Assembly: GCA_964345835.1 (NCBI GenBank)
Contig: CAYFSL010000018.1
Location: 1 to 17,981, forward strand
Reading direction: 5' to 3'
DNA from: JAAYEL01 sp964345835
GTDB lineage: Bacteria; Bacillota; Clostridia; Tissierellales; Peptoniphilaceae
Length of the DNA stretch: 17,981 nucleotides
Shown here piece after piece: positions 1 through 7,800 of this stretch. Every line of letters starts with the position of its first letter. Position 1 is the stretch's first letter. The translations under genes were made by a program, and so were the position numbers. Below the pieces are notes generated by a model. The model ran no database searches. It saw only the letters and a program-made list of their open reading frames with translations, and was not told where the DNA came from.

Positions 1-105
1 ATGGGGATACCCTATAATGCCTTATGCTCAAAGGCCTATAGCTTTTAGGTAGTCTATCGGATGTTTGTCAAATAGTCTTGGTGAAGACTTATAAATAAAT
101 TACAG

Positions 106-140
106 GGGAGTTAGAAATAAAATTCTAGCTCCCTTTTCTA
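106..140 (+). terminator. Rho-independent terminator of the upstream unit
   Basis: An 11-bp stem is formed by 106-116 (GGGAGTTAGAA) and 123-133 (TTCTAGCTCCC). It has one U-G wobble and a 6-base loop, and is followed directly by TTTT. On the + strand this ends whatever lies left of the window and isolates the rsmI unit. No comparable T-run follows on the minus strand. Confidence 0.8.
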
Positions 141-289
141 TTCCAATTTTTAACTTATATTCAAGTTGAGAGACACCTTTTTTAGGGATATTTAATTTAT
201 TTGAGATTATATTAATATTTTCCAACCAGCAAAATTCATTATTAAAGCTTTATTAATCTTTAAGGATTCACCCATAAGGGTCACTCCTT

Positions 290-319
290 TTAACTTATAT
301 GGTAAAATCTATGTATAAA
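290..319 (+). promoter_or_regulatory. Possible sigma-A promoter of rsmI
   Basis: TATAAA at 314-319 has a weak -35 (TTAACT, 290-295) 18 bases upstream. It would give a very short leader, because the ribosome binding site GAAGGTGA lies just before the ATG at 338. The -35 match is poor, so this is a plausible rather than firm call. Confidence 0.3.
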
Positions 320-337
320 ATATGAGAAGGTGATATT

Positions 338-1144
338 ATGATATATTTTGTTGCAAGTCCAATAGGTAACTTAAGAGATATTACTCTTAGGGCCCTGGAT
401 GTCTTAAAAGAGGTGGATATAATCTGCTGTGAGGATACGAGAAATACCTCCGTCCTCCTTAATCATTATGGGGTTAAGAAAAGGCTTTTATCCTTTCACA
501 TGCACAACGAGAAAAAGAGGGGGGAGGAGATTATTGACCTTGCCTTGGAGGGAAAGAGTCTTGCCATAGTTTCCGATGCTGGGATGCCTGGAATATCTGA
601 TCCTGGGACAAGGTTAATCGGATCTCTAATAGAAAAAGGAATTGACTATACCGTCCTTCCTGGACCATCCGCATTTACTACTGCTCTGGTATATTCAGGT
701 ATGAGTGCAGGTGTATTTAAGTTTATGGGTTTTTTGCCAGTGAAGGGGAGTGAGAGGAAGTCTTATCTTAAAGAGATAGAGAAAGAAAAATCAACTATCA
801 TCCTATATGAAGCCCCCCATAAATTAGACAAGACCATGGACGACCTTATAGAAATAATTCCCAATAGGAGGATTTCAATAGTAAGGGAGCTTACAAAAGT
901 TTATGAAGAGCATATTGATTTTCTAATAAAAGATTATCATGACCAAGACTTCGTTAAAAAGGGTGAATTGGTCCTTGTTATTGGACCGGATGAGTCTGAT
1001 GGTAAGCCTAGTGACGATGAGATAAAAGAGAAGCTGATAGAGTTGATAGATGAAGGCTTGAGAAAAAGTGAAGCAGTAGCCCACTTATCAGAAAGTAGCG
1101 GACTTAAGAAGAATAGGGTTTACAAGCTTTCAAAGGAGATATGA
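338..1144 (+). CDS. rsmI: 16S rRNA (cytidine-1402-2'-O)-methyltransferase RsmI
   Basis: RsmI uses S-adenosylmethionine to methylate the 2'-OH of C1402 in the decoding centre of 16S rRNA. The 268-residue length is normal. The SAM-dependent tetrapyrrole-methylase-like fold is evident from ASPIGNLRDITLRAL (6-20), the family signature CEDTRNT (31-37), SDAGMPGISDPG (79-90) and LPGPSA (107-112). The last 45 or so residues match the small C-terminal helical domain of RsmI, with the pattern SEAVAHLSESSGLKKNRVY. The start ATG has a good ribosome binding site (GAAGGTGA) 7 bases upstream. It is the first gene after a terminator, and glmM follows 90 bases later behind what looks like its own promoter. 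Family assignment is secure; function is taken from the family. Confidence 0.96.
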   Translation: MIYFVASPIGNLRDITLRALDVLKEVDIICCEDTRNTSVLLNHYGVKKRLLSFHMHNEKKRGEEIIDLALEGKSLAIVSDAGMPGISDPGTRLIGSLIEKGIDYTVLPGPSAFTTALVYSGMSAGVFKFMGFLPVKGSERKSYLKEIEKEKSTIILYEAPHKLDKTMDDLIEIIPNRRISIVRELTKVYEEHIDFLIKDYHDQDFVKKGELVLVIGPDESDGKPSDDEIKEKLIELIDEGLRKSEAVAHLSESSGLKKNRVYKLSKEI

Positions 1145-1166
1145 TATGAATATTGTATTGTATCTG

Positions 1167-1195
1167 TTATTAAAAGGCTAAAAATAAGGTATAAT
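1167..1195 (+). promoter_or_regulatory. Probable sigma-A promoter of glmM
   Basis: A perfect -10 TATAAT lies at 1190-1195, with a weak -35 (TTATTA, 1167-1172) at 17-base spacing. It sits in the 90-base gap after rsmI, about 40 bases before the glmM ATG and upstream of its GGGAG ribosome binding site. No terminator is visible between rsmI and glmM, so read-through from rsmI is also possible. Confidence 0.45.
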
Positions 1196-1234
1196 AATAG
1201 TTAATGAAAAATAAATTATTCAAGGGAGAGTCTT

Positions 1235-2581
1235 ATGAAATATTTTGGAACAGATGGATTTAGAGGAAAATCAAATGAAGGTCTGGACGTGGGTCACGCC
1301 TTTAAAATAGGTAGATTTCTAGGACACTATTATTCCAAAGAAAATGCTAAGGGTGGTAGGATAGTTATAGGTAAGGATACTAGAAGGTCTAGTTATATGT
1401 TTGAAAGTGCCCTAGCAGCAGGGATAACTGCCAGTGGGTCTGATGCCTACCTTCTACATGTAACAACTACCCCTTCAGTCTCCTATGTCTGTAGGACAGA
1501 GGGCTTTGACTGTGGCATTATGATTTCTGCTAGTCACAACCCCTATTATGACAACGGTATAAAGTTAATTAATGGCGATGGCTATAAAATGGAAGAAAGT
1601 CTTCTTAAAGAATTAGAAGACTACATAGATGGAGATGAATTTTCAATCCCTCTTGCAAGAAATGAGCACATAGGTAGGACTGTAGATTATGTGCTTGGAC
1701 GAAATAGGTATATAGCCTATCTATCAACCTTGGTTACAAAATCCTTCAAAGGCTATAAGGTCCTATTAGACTTGGCCAATGGGTCAGCATTTTCCGTGGC
1801 CAAGAATGTATTCGATATATTGGGAGCAGATGTTACCGTGGTAAATGATAGACCTGATGGTTTTAACATCAATAGGGACTGTGGGTCTACCCATATAGAA
1901 AATCTTGTAGATAGGGTTAAAGAAGGAAACTTTGATGTATGTTTTGCCTATGATGGAGATGCCGACAGGTGCCTATGTATAGATGAAAAGGGTAACATAT
2001 TAGATGGTGATGCAATAATATATATTCTAGGCAAGAGGCTAAAAGAAAGCGACATGCTTGTAAATAATACAGTTGTGGCAACTGTTATGTCCAATATAGG
2101 ATTGTTTAAGGCCTTAGATAAGGAAGGTATTAAGTATGTCGTAACCCCAGTTGGAGACAAATATATATCTGAAGAAATAATGAACAATGGTTATTCTTTG
2201 GGGGCGGAACAGTCTGGACACGTAATATTTTCCAAGTATACCAATACAGGTGACGGGGTCCTTACATCCTTAAAGGTTCTTGAGTGCATGATAGAGACTA
2301 AAAGTCCCCTTTCACTGCTAACCAAGGGTCTGGTCATTTACCCTCAACTTTTGGAAAATGTTGTTGTAAAGGACAAGGATATAGTCTTAAAAGACGAGGA
2401 AATAAAAGAGGAAATAGACAAGGTTGCAAAAGCACTTGGAGAGTCAGGTAGGATCTTAGTCAGGGCTTCAGGTACAGAACCTAAAATTAGGGTTATGGTT
2501 GAAGCTGAAACAGACGACCTATGTTCAAAATATGTTGGCCAGGTGGTTGACCTAATAAAGAAAAAAGGGTATGCCAACTAG
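1235..2581 (+). CDS. glmM: Phosphoglucosamine mutase GlmM
   Basis: GlmM interconverts glucosamine-6-phosphate and glucosamine-1-phosphate, the step leading to UDP-GlcNAc for peptidoglycan. The 448-residue length is typical. Visible landmarks are the N-terminal KYFGTDGFRG (2-11), the phosphoserine loop ISASHNP with the catalytic serine at 100, the Mg-binding loop DGDADR (240-245), the sugar-specificity loop GAEQSGH, and the C-terminal phosphate-binding loop RASGTEPKIRV beginning at 410. The start at residue 1 (MKYFGTDG) is the usual one for the family, with GGGAG upstream. Unlike many Firmicutes, glmS is not the next gene: cca overlaps the glmM 3' end by 11 bases. Phosphomannomutase/phosphoglucomutase relatives share the fold, but the N-terminus and loop sequences fit GlmM best. 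Confidence 0.96.
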   Translation: MKYFGTDGFRGKSNEGLDVGHAFKIGRFLGHYYSKENAKGGRIVIGKDTRRSSYMFESALAAGITASGSDAYLLHVTTTPSVSYVCRTEGFDCGIMISASHNPYYDNGIKLINGDGYKMEESLLKELEDYIDGDEFSIPLARNEHIGRTVDYVLGRNRYIAYLSTLVTKSFKGYKVLLDLANGSAFSVAKNVFDILGADVTVVNDRPDGFNINRDCGSTHIENLVDRVKEGNFDVCFAYDGDADRCLCIDEKGNILDGDAIIYILGKRLKESDMLVNNTVVATVMSNIGLFKALDKEGIKYVVTPVGDKYISEEIMNNGYSLGAEQSGHVIFSKYTNTGDGVLTSLKVLECMIETKSPLSLLTKGLVIYPQLLENVVVKDKDIVLKDEEIKEEIDKVAKALGESGRILVRASGTEPKIRVMVEAETDDLCSKYVGQVVDLIKKKGYAN

Positions 2582-3947
2582 GATTAAGCCTGATAAGGGG
2601 GCCCAATTTATTATAAATAGGCTTTATGAACATGGTTTTAAGGCCTATTGTGTAGGCGGTTTTGTAAGGGACAGCCTACTTAACATAAAATCATCCGATA
2701 TAGATATTACTAGCCAGGCTAGACCAGAAGAAATAAAGGAAATATTTTCAGATTGCAAGCTAGTAGATATTTCTGAAAAGTACGGGACTATAGTAATAAT
2801 AGTAGCTGGTAGGCCCTATGAGGTAACCAGCCATAGGACTGAGGAAGATTTTTCTGATGGGAGAAGACCTGGCAAGGTCACTTTTGGGACCGACCTAAGG
2901 GCTGACTTAGAAAGAAGGGATTTCACTATAAACGCCATGGCCTATAGTGACCAAAGTGGCTTAGTTGACTATTTTGGAGGGGTAAAAGACCTTCAAGAAA
3001 AGATCTTGAGAGCGGTGGGTGACCCCTTTAAGAGAATCGATGAGGACTATCTCAGGATGCTAAGGGCGGTTAGGTTTTCGGCCAGCCTTGACTTGGATAT
3101 GGAAGAAAACCTGAAGCAAGCTATTAGGCAAAAGGCTGAGAATATTCGACATATATCTGCAGAAAGGATAAATGCTGAATTTTCCAAGATGCTCTTGCAG
3201 GACAAGCCTTCAAGGGCGGTAATAAGCCTTTATAATAATGGGCTTCTTAAGTATATAATCAAGGACCTTTATGATAGCTATGGCTTTAGCCAGGATAATA
3301 TCCACCACAAGTATGACCTCTTCTATCACACCATGAGGGTTCTTGACGAGAGTCCAAAAGACCTAGATATAAGGCTAGCAGCCCTCTTCCATGACCTAGG
3401 CAAGATTTATACCAAGCAGATAGGTCCTGATGGGCAGGCCCACTTTTATGGACACGATAAAAAGTCTGAAGACCTTTGTCTAAGATATTTATCCGAGCTA
3501 AGATATGACAAAAAAACTATTCAAAATGTTTGTATCCTGGTTAGAAGGCACATGGAGGCCATGAATCCCTATACTGAGAAGACAGTTAAAAGATTGGTTA
3601 GAAAGATTGGTCCAGACCTTGCTAGGAAGTTATTCTACCTGCAAAGGGCAGACATACTTGCTACAAGTAATCCACAGCTCACATCTAATGTAGATAAGGC
3701 CTTGGAGATTTTAGACTATATTTTACAAGAAGATGAGCCTATTTATAGGAAGCAGCTGGCAATTAATGGAAATGATATAATAAGCCTAGGCTATAAGCAG
3801 GGCAGGGAGGTTGGTAGAATCCTAGAAGCTATCACCGACTTGGTTGATGAGGGTAGGCTAGACAACGATAGAGAGATTATTTTAAAATATATTGAAAAGA
3901 GGAGTATTAAAAATGAAGAGGATAATTTTATCAGATACATGCCTTGA
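2571..3947 (+). CDS. cca: CCA tRNA nucleotidyltransferase with HD domain
   Basis: This is a class II nucleotidyltransferase that adds or repairs the 3' CCA of tRNAs. The N-terminal catalytic domain has GGFVRD (29-34), the metal-binding pair in SDIDI (D43, D45), RRDFTINAMA (115-124) and the nucleotide-template motif EDYLR (158-162), followed by the neck region LRAVRF. A C-terminal HD domain is marked by ALFHDLGK near residues 270-280, giving 458 residues in total. The EDxxR motif is that of CCA- or A-adding enzymes rather than poly(A) polymerase, although that family is close. I see no second nucleotidyltransferase here that would imply split CC- and A-adding enzymes. The ATG lies inside the glmM 3' end with an AAAAAAGGG site before it, implying translational coupling, and the 3' end overlaps degV. 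Confidence 0.92.
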   Translation: MPTRIKPDKGAQFIINRLYEHGFKAYCVGGFVRDSLLNIKSSDIDITSQARPEEIKEIFSDCKLVDISEKYGTIVIIVAGRPYEVTSHRTEEDFSDGRRPGKVTFGTDLRADLERRDFTINAMAYSDQSGLVDYFGGVKDLQEKILRAVGDPFKRIDEDYLRMLRAVRFSASLDLDMEENLKQAIRQKAENIRHISAERINAEFSKMLLQDKPSRAVISLYNNGLLKYIIKDLYDSYGFSQDNIHHKYDLFYHTMRVLDESPKDLDIRLAALFHDLGKIYTKQIGPDGQAHFYGHDKKSEDLCLRYLSELRYDKKTIQNVCILVRRHMEAMNPYTEKTVKRLVRKIGPDLARKLFYLQRADILATSNPQLTSNVDKALEILDYILQEDEPIYRKQLAINGNDIISLGYKQGREVGRILEAITDLVDEGRLDNDREIILKYIEKRSIKNEEDNFIRYMP

Positions 3948-4746
3948 CCTTAATGATAACTTAAGGGATAAAATTAATATTAAGTTCATTCCACTTCACC
4001 TAGACCTAGGTGATGAGACTATCTTGGACGGGGAGGACTTAAATGTAAGAGAATTTGTTGATAAGATGCATGCCTATGAGGGTGTGCCTAAGACGGCAGC
4101 CCCTTCTCCTCATGCTTTTATTGAGGCTATGGAAGGATATGACGAGGTGTTTATAATTACCGTATCATCTAAATTATCAACTGTTTATAACAGTGCAATC
4201 ATAGCCAAGGACCTTATGGAAAACGACCATCCAGAAATAAAAATTCACGTTTTTGATTCTAAGTCCGCCTCAGCTGGAGAAACCTTACTAGCCATGAAGT
4301 TGCAAGATCTGATAGACGAGGAACTTTCTTTCGAAGAGATAGTTGATAGGATTGAGGAAGAGGTTGAAAAAATGAGTACTTACTTCATTCTTGAAAACCT
4401 TGATAACCTATTAAAAAATGGTAGGATGTCAAAGATTGCTGGAAAGATTGCCTCAATGCTATCCATAAACCCGGTTTGCAAGGGAAATGATGGGGCTATT
4501 GAGATCGTAAGCAAGAGTAGGGGGATGAAGGCTGGTATAAACAAGCTAGTTCAACAAGTTTGCCAGGGGATTGATGAGCCTGACAAGAAAACTGTCGTTA
4601 TCAGCAATGTTCTTAAAAATGAAAGAGCAGAGGAAATAAAAAACAAATTATTAGAAAAGTGTAAGCTAAAGAATATAGAAATTGTCTCCTCTAAAGGTGT
4701 AACATCTATTTACGCCAACGAGGGAGGAATAGTTGTTGCTTTATAA
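3913..4746 (+). CDS. DegV family fatty-acid-binding protein (FakB-like)
   Basis: DegV/FakB proteins hold a fatty acid so that the kinase FakA can phosphorylate it for phospholipid synthesis. With the chosen start the protein is 277 residues, close to the family norm. Typical features are an N-terminal SDTCLDL, the PKTAAPSPHAF segment (the family has PKTSQPSP here), SSKLSTVYNSA, HVFDSKSASAG, LENLDNLLKNGRMS and a C-terminal glycine-rich end. I chose the ATG at 3913 because AGAGGAG sits 8 bases before it; an in-frame TTG at 3892 would add 7 residues but lacks a good site. It overlaps cca by 35 bases and its TAA is immediately followed by the ATG of the next gene. No fakA is visible in the window. 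The family is confident; the exact ligand is not known. Confidence 0.9.
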   Translation: MKRIILSDTCLDLNDNLRDKINIKFIPLHLDLGDETILDGEDLNVREFVDKMHAYEGVPKTAAPSPHAFIEAMEGYDEVFIITVSSKLSTVYNSAIIAKDLMENDHPEIKIHVFDSKSASAGETLLAMKLQDLIDEELSFEEIVDRIEEEVEKMSTYFILENLDNLLKNGRMSKIAGKIASMLSINPVCKGNDGAIEIVSKSRGMKAGINKLVQQVCQGIDEPDKKTVVISNVLKNERAEEIKNKLLEKCKLKNIEIVSSKGVTSIYANEGGIVVAL

Positions 4747-6363
4747 ATGAAGAAAAAGACTAGTGTAAAAATAATAGACAGGATTATTTTGCTGGGGTTA
4801 ATTATAGGATTTCTATTTATAATTATTAGTCCTAAAAAGTTAACCCCTGCTACGAATTTAAATGTAAAAGGGATATCTAATCCACGAGAGGTAAGGAGGG
4901 ATAAGAAACTTGTAAAAATAGCTATTGAACCAATATCATCCCCCTTAAATCCCTTTTTTGAGTCAACCCAGGAGACCAGCCTTATAAGCCGCCTCCTACA
5001 TAGGTCCTTGTATAGGGTAGACAAGGCTGGCGAAATCCTACCAGACCTTGCTAAAAATTACTGGTATGAGGATGGGGGAAAGACGCTGGCTATAACCCTT
5101 AAAAAAGGGAGTAAATTTCCTGACGGTAGGGAACTTGTAGCCGATGACTTATATAAAAATATAAAGCTACTTTCAGACCCAGATTACTCTGGGCCTAAGT
5201 CTTATTACGTAGAAAATATAGGGGGCTATTATAGCTATAAATTAGACGGCGATAAGGAAGGGTTAGAAGTTTATCCTGATGGGAAATATTTCATAAAAAT
5301 AAAGTTTAATAAGCTGAGCAAGGACAATCTCCGTATACTTGAAATGCCGATAGTTCAGATAGATGATGAAGACTTAAATTATGGAAGGGTTGATAGCTTA
5401 AGGGATAAGGATTTTCATCAAGGTAATGGGTTTTATAGGGTTCAAGACTATTCGAATGAAAGAATTTTATTAACTAAAAAGGACGAAGAGGGTGATTTTC
5501 CTAAGGAGATTGCCATTTTTCAATTGTCAGACCACCAGGCTCTAAAGGCTATCTCTAGGGGAGATATCGACATGGCCCTTGATTATAGCCGGGGCAATGA
5601 TAATATGTATTATAAAGCAGACCAAATCCCTTATGTAGACAAGTATACATACCAGGATAAAAACTTTCTAATGCTAGGATTCAACTACGATAAAAAGCTC
5701 CTAAGGGATAATTCTTTTAGAAGGCTTATAAGAGATAGGATAGATTTTGTGGATATTTTCAATCTGAAAGCCCCAGAAATTATTGAAAGCCCAGTCTATA
5801 GGGAAAGCCATTCCTATATAGCCAAGGAGAAGGATGTTCCTAGTGACACAGCCGCCTTACTTGAGAGTGTTAAAGGGAAGAGGCTGAATCTGGCAGTTTA
5901 CAAGAACCAGGAGGAAATAGGAGGAGCAGAAAAAAAGCTAAAGGAAGAATTCGATAAGCTTGGTATAGAAATAAATATTATCCAGCTTAATGAATCCGAT
6001 TATTTTAAGCTTGTCGATGGTGACCATGACTATGATTTGTTTATCTTGGAAGGACAATTATTTAAGGAACCTAGCTTGGATAACCAACATATATATAGTA
6101 AAGACGGGGAAATTTCCAAGAATTATCCTAAGGATTTAGATAATATAAATAGGATAAAATGGATATCAAAAATCTTGGGGGTAGAAAATTACTCTTTTGC
6201 ATTGAAGGATTGGCAGGAATGGTATTATGATAAGGTGCCATATATTCCAATTAAATCAGACTATAAAATTAGTCTGGTTAACACTAGCATTAAAGGTTTG
6301 GATTTAAATAGATTTATGGGTATAGATAATCCTAGGAACTTAAAGAAGTTAAATATTTATTAA
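4747..6363 (+). CDS. Membrane-anchored family 5 solute-binding protein (oligopeptide type)
   Basis: The 538-residue protein resembles the extracellular binding proteins of oligopeptide/dipeptide/nickel ABC transporters (SBP_bac_5, OppA/DppA-like). Family signs are LISRLLHRSLYRVDKAGEIL, PDLAKNYWYEDGGKTLAITL, KFPDGRELVADDLY, GNGFYRV and the C-terminal AWQEWYYDKVPYIPI-like segment (here DWQEWYYDKVPYIPI). A basic N-terminus and one hydrophobic stretch (about 11-28) form a signal or uncleaved anchor. I find no cysteine anywhere in the protein, so it cannot be a lipoprotein, the usual form in Gram-positives. No permease or ATPase gene is nearby. The ATG directly follows the degV TAA; the nearest good ribosome binding site (GGAGG) is 19 bases upstream, so translation is probably coupled. 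Substrate is unknown. A role other than transport, such as signalling or chaperoning, is possible. Confidence 0.82.
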   Translation: MKKKTSVKIIDRIILLGLIIGFLFIIISPKKLTPATNLNVKGISNPREVRRDKKLVKIAIEPISSPLNPFFESTQETSLISRLLHRSLYRVDKAGEILPDLAKNYWYEDGGKTLAITLKKGSKFPDGRELVADDLYKNIKLLSDPDYSGPKSYYVENIGGYYSYKLDGDKEGLEVYPDGKYFIKIKFNKLSKDNLRILEMPIVQIDDEDLNYGRVDSLRDKDFHQGNGFYRVQDYSNERILLTKKDEEGDFPKEIAIFQLSDHQALKAISRGDIDMALDYSRGNDNMYYKADQIPYVDKYTYQDKNFLMLGFNYDKKLLRDNSFRRLIRDRIDFVDIFNLKAPEIIESPVYRESHSYIAKEKDVPSDTAALLESVKGKRLNLAVYKNQEEIGGAEKKLKEEFDKLGIEINIIQLNESDYFKLVDGDHDYDLFILEGQLFKEPSLDNQHIYSKDGEISKNYPKDLDNINRIKWISKILGVENYSFALKDWQEWYYDKVPYIPIKSDYKISLVNTSIKGLDLNRFMGIDNPRNLKKLNIY

Positions 6364-6375
6364 AAGAATGAAATA

Positions 6376-6384
6376 TGTTATAAT
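6376..6384 (+). promoter_or_regulatory. Extended -10 promoter of tig-clpP-clpX
   Basis: TGTTATAAT is a perfect -10 (TATAAT, 6379-6384) with the TG extension (6376-6377). There is no good -35 (TTTATT at 17-base spacing), as expected for an extended -10 promoter. It lies in the 56-base gap before tig. The tig ribosome binding site AGGAGG ends 4 bases before the ATG. I see no CIRCE or tandem CtsR heptad motif in this gap. Confidence 0.6.
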
Positions 6385-6419
6385 ATAAAAGTTAATTTAT
6401 CATTTAATTAGGAGGAAAG

Positions 6420-7772
6420 ATGAGTATTAAATTAGTATCTCATGAAGATAACAAGGCAAAGTTTAATGTAGTAGTAGAGGGAGCAGACTTTGAGAAGGCT
6501 GTTCAAGAGTCTTATCTAAAAAACAGGAAGAGCATTAACATACCTGGATTTAGAAAGGGCAAGGCTCCAAGAAAGATAATAGAAGCTAACTATGGTAAGG
6601 AAGTTTTCTATGGTGATGCTATAGACAAGTTGATGCAAGATGCATATATAAAGGGGATAGAAGAGTTAGAATTAGAACCTATATCTGCACCAAGTGGAGA
6701 TATGGAAGAAATAGAAGAAGGCAAGGACTTGACTTTTATGTTTGAAGTTGAAACCAAGCCTGAGCCAGAAATTGGCGACTATTCTAGGATTGAAGTAGTT
6801 AAAAATGAAATGACTCTTGCAGATAATGATGTCGACCTATATATAGAAAGAGAAAGAGAAAAGAACAAGGTCATCAAAAACGTAGAAGATAGGCCAGCTC
6901 AAGAAGGCGATGTGGCTAATATAGACTACGAAGGCTTCAAGGATGGAGAAGCTTTTGAGGGTGGTAAGGCTGAAGGCTATGACCTAAAGCTTGGATCAAA
7001 GTCATTCATTCCGGGATTTGAAGAAGAAATTATCGGAAAAAATGTTGGCGATGAATTTGAAATCAACTTAAGCTTCCCAGAAGAATACCATGTTGAAGAA
7101 CTTAAGGGCCAACCTGTAGTATTTAAGGTTAAGTTGAATGAATTGAAGGAAGAGATCCTTCCGGAAGTTGATGATGACTTCGCTATGGATGTATCAGATT
7201 TTGACACCCTTGAAGAATACAAAAAGGATATAGAAGCAAAGCTTCAAAAAGAATTAGATGACCAAAACAAAATCCAACTAGAAAATGACGTTATAGCTAA
7301 GCTTATCGAAGAAAATGATATACCTGCTCCAGAGTCAATGGTTGAAAGCAGGATTGACCAAGAAGTTCACGAATATAGCCATAACCTACAACACATGGGC
7401 TTTACAATGGAAAGCTTCATGAACGCAACCCATGCAACTGAAGAAGATATCAGGGAGCAATTTAGGGAAAAATCAGTTAAAAATGTTCAAGCCCAAATCC
7501 TACTAGATGCCATCGTAAAGAAAGAAAATATCGATGTATCTGATGAAGATGTTGAAGCTGAATACAAGGATATAGTAAAGCAATACGGCCAAGAAGATAG
7601 TGAAGAATTCTTAGAAACAGTAAAGAAGTCAATATCTGTAGACTATATAAAGGACATTATTAGAAAGAGAAAGGTTGTTGACAAGTTAATTGCTAATGCA
7701 GTTTTCGTAGAAAAGCCTGAAGAAGCTGAAGAAGTAGAAGAGGCTGAGGAAAGCAAAGAAGGCGAAGAATAA
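6420..7772 (+). CDS. tig: Trigger factor
   Basis: This is the ribosome-bound chaperone and peptidyl-prolyl isomerase that meets nascent chains at the exit tunnel. The N-terminal ribosome-binding domain carries the signature GFRKGKAP, the central FKBP-type PPIase domain spans about 155-250 (IDYEGFKDGEAFEGG, then FIPGFEEEIIG and FPEEYH), and a helical C-terminal domain follows. The protein is 450 residues, slightly longer than usual because of a strongly acidic glutamate-rich tail in the last 20 residues. Its start is fixed by AGGAGG just upstream. It has its own promoter and is followed 28 bases later by clpP, the classic tig-clpP-clpX arrangement that pairs folding with degradation. Confidence 0.97.
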   Translation: MSIKLVSHEDNKAKFNVVVEGADFEKAVQESYLKNRKSINIPGFRKGKAPRKIIEANYGKEVFYGDAIDKLMQDAYIKGIEELELEPISAPSGDMEEIEEGKDLTFMFEVETKPEPEIGDYSRIEVVKNEMTLADNDVDLYIEREREKNKVIKNVEDRPAQEGDVANIDYEGFKDGEAFEGGKAEGYDLKLGSKSFIPGFEEEIIGKNVGDEFEINLSFPEEYHVEELKGQPVVFKVKLNELKEEILPEVDDDFAMDVSDFDTLEEYKKDIEAKLQKELDDQNKIQLENDVIAKLIEENDIPAPESMVESRIDQEVHEYSHNLQHMGFTMESFMNATHATEEDIREQFREKSVKNVQAQILLDAIVKKENIDVSDEDVEAEYKDIVKQYGQEDSEEFLETVKKSISVDYIKDIIRKRKVVDKLIANAVFVEKPEEAEEVEEAEESKEGEE

Positions 7773-7800
7773 TTGCCAACATATTACAAAGGAGGTAAAT

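Larger units (their letters stand above)
1..337. other. Left-edge non-coding region
   Basis: No complete gene is visible here. The first 50 or so bases contain only short open stretches, with stops at 46-48 and 50-52, so at most the last 15 or 16 codons of an upstream + strand gene are present and I do not recognise them. A small hairpin lies at 74-89 (AGTCTT, loop GGTG, AAGACT), followed by a strong terminator at 106-140. On the minus strand, 275-100 looks like a broken short ORF (see findings). The last 50 bases hold the rsmI promoter and ribosome binding site. Confidence 0.5.

Noticed and set aside
1..100. 3' end of a structured RNA gene (tmRNA, RNase P, 6S)
   Set aside because: Small hairpins are present, but I cannot see the conserved 3' sequences of any of these RNAs, nor a CCA end.
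3892..3912. Upstream TTG start for degV
   Set aside because: The ATG at 3913 has AGAGGAG at ideal spacing and matches the family N-terminus; the TTG version places that site inside the coding region.
4710..5024. A 104-codon minus-strand frame across the degV-SBP junction
   Set aside because: It lies opposite two coding regions with clear family matches and shows no recognisable motif.
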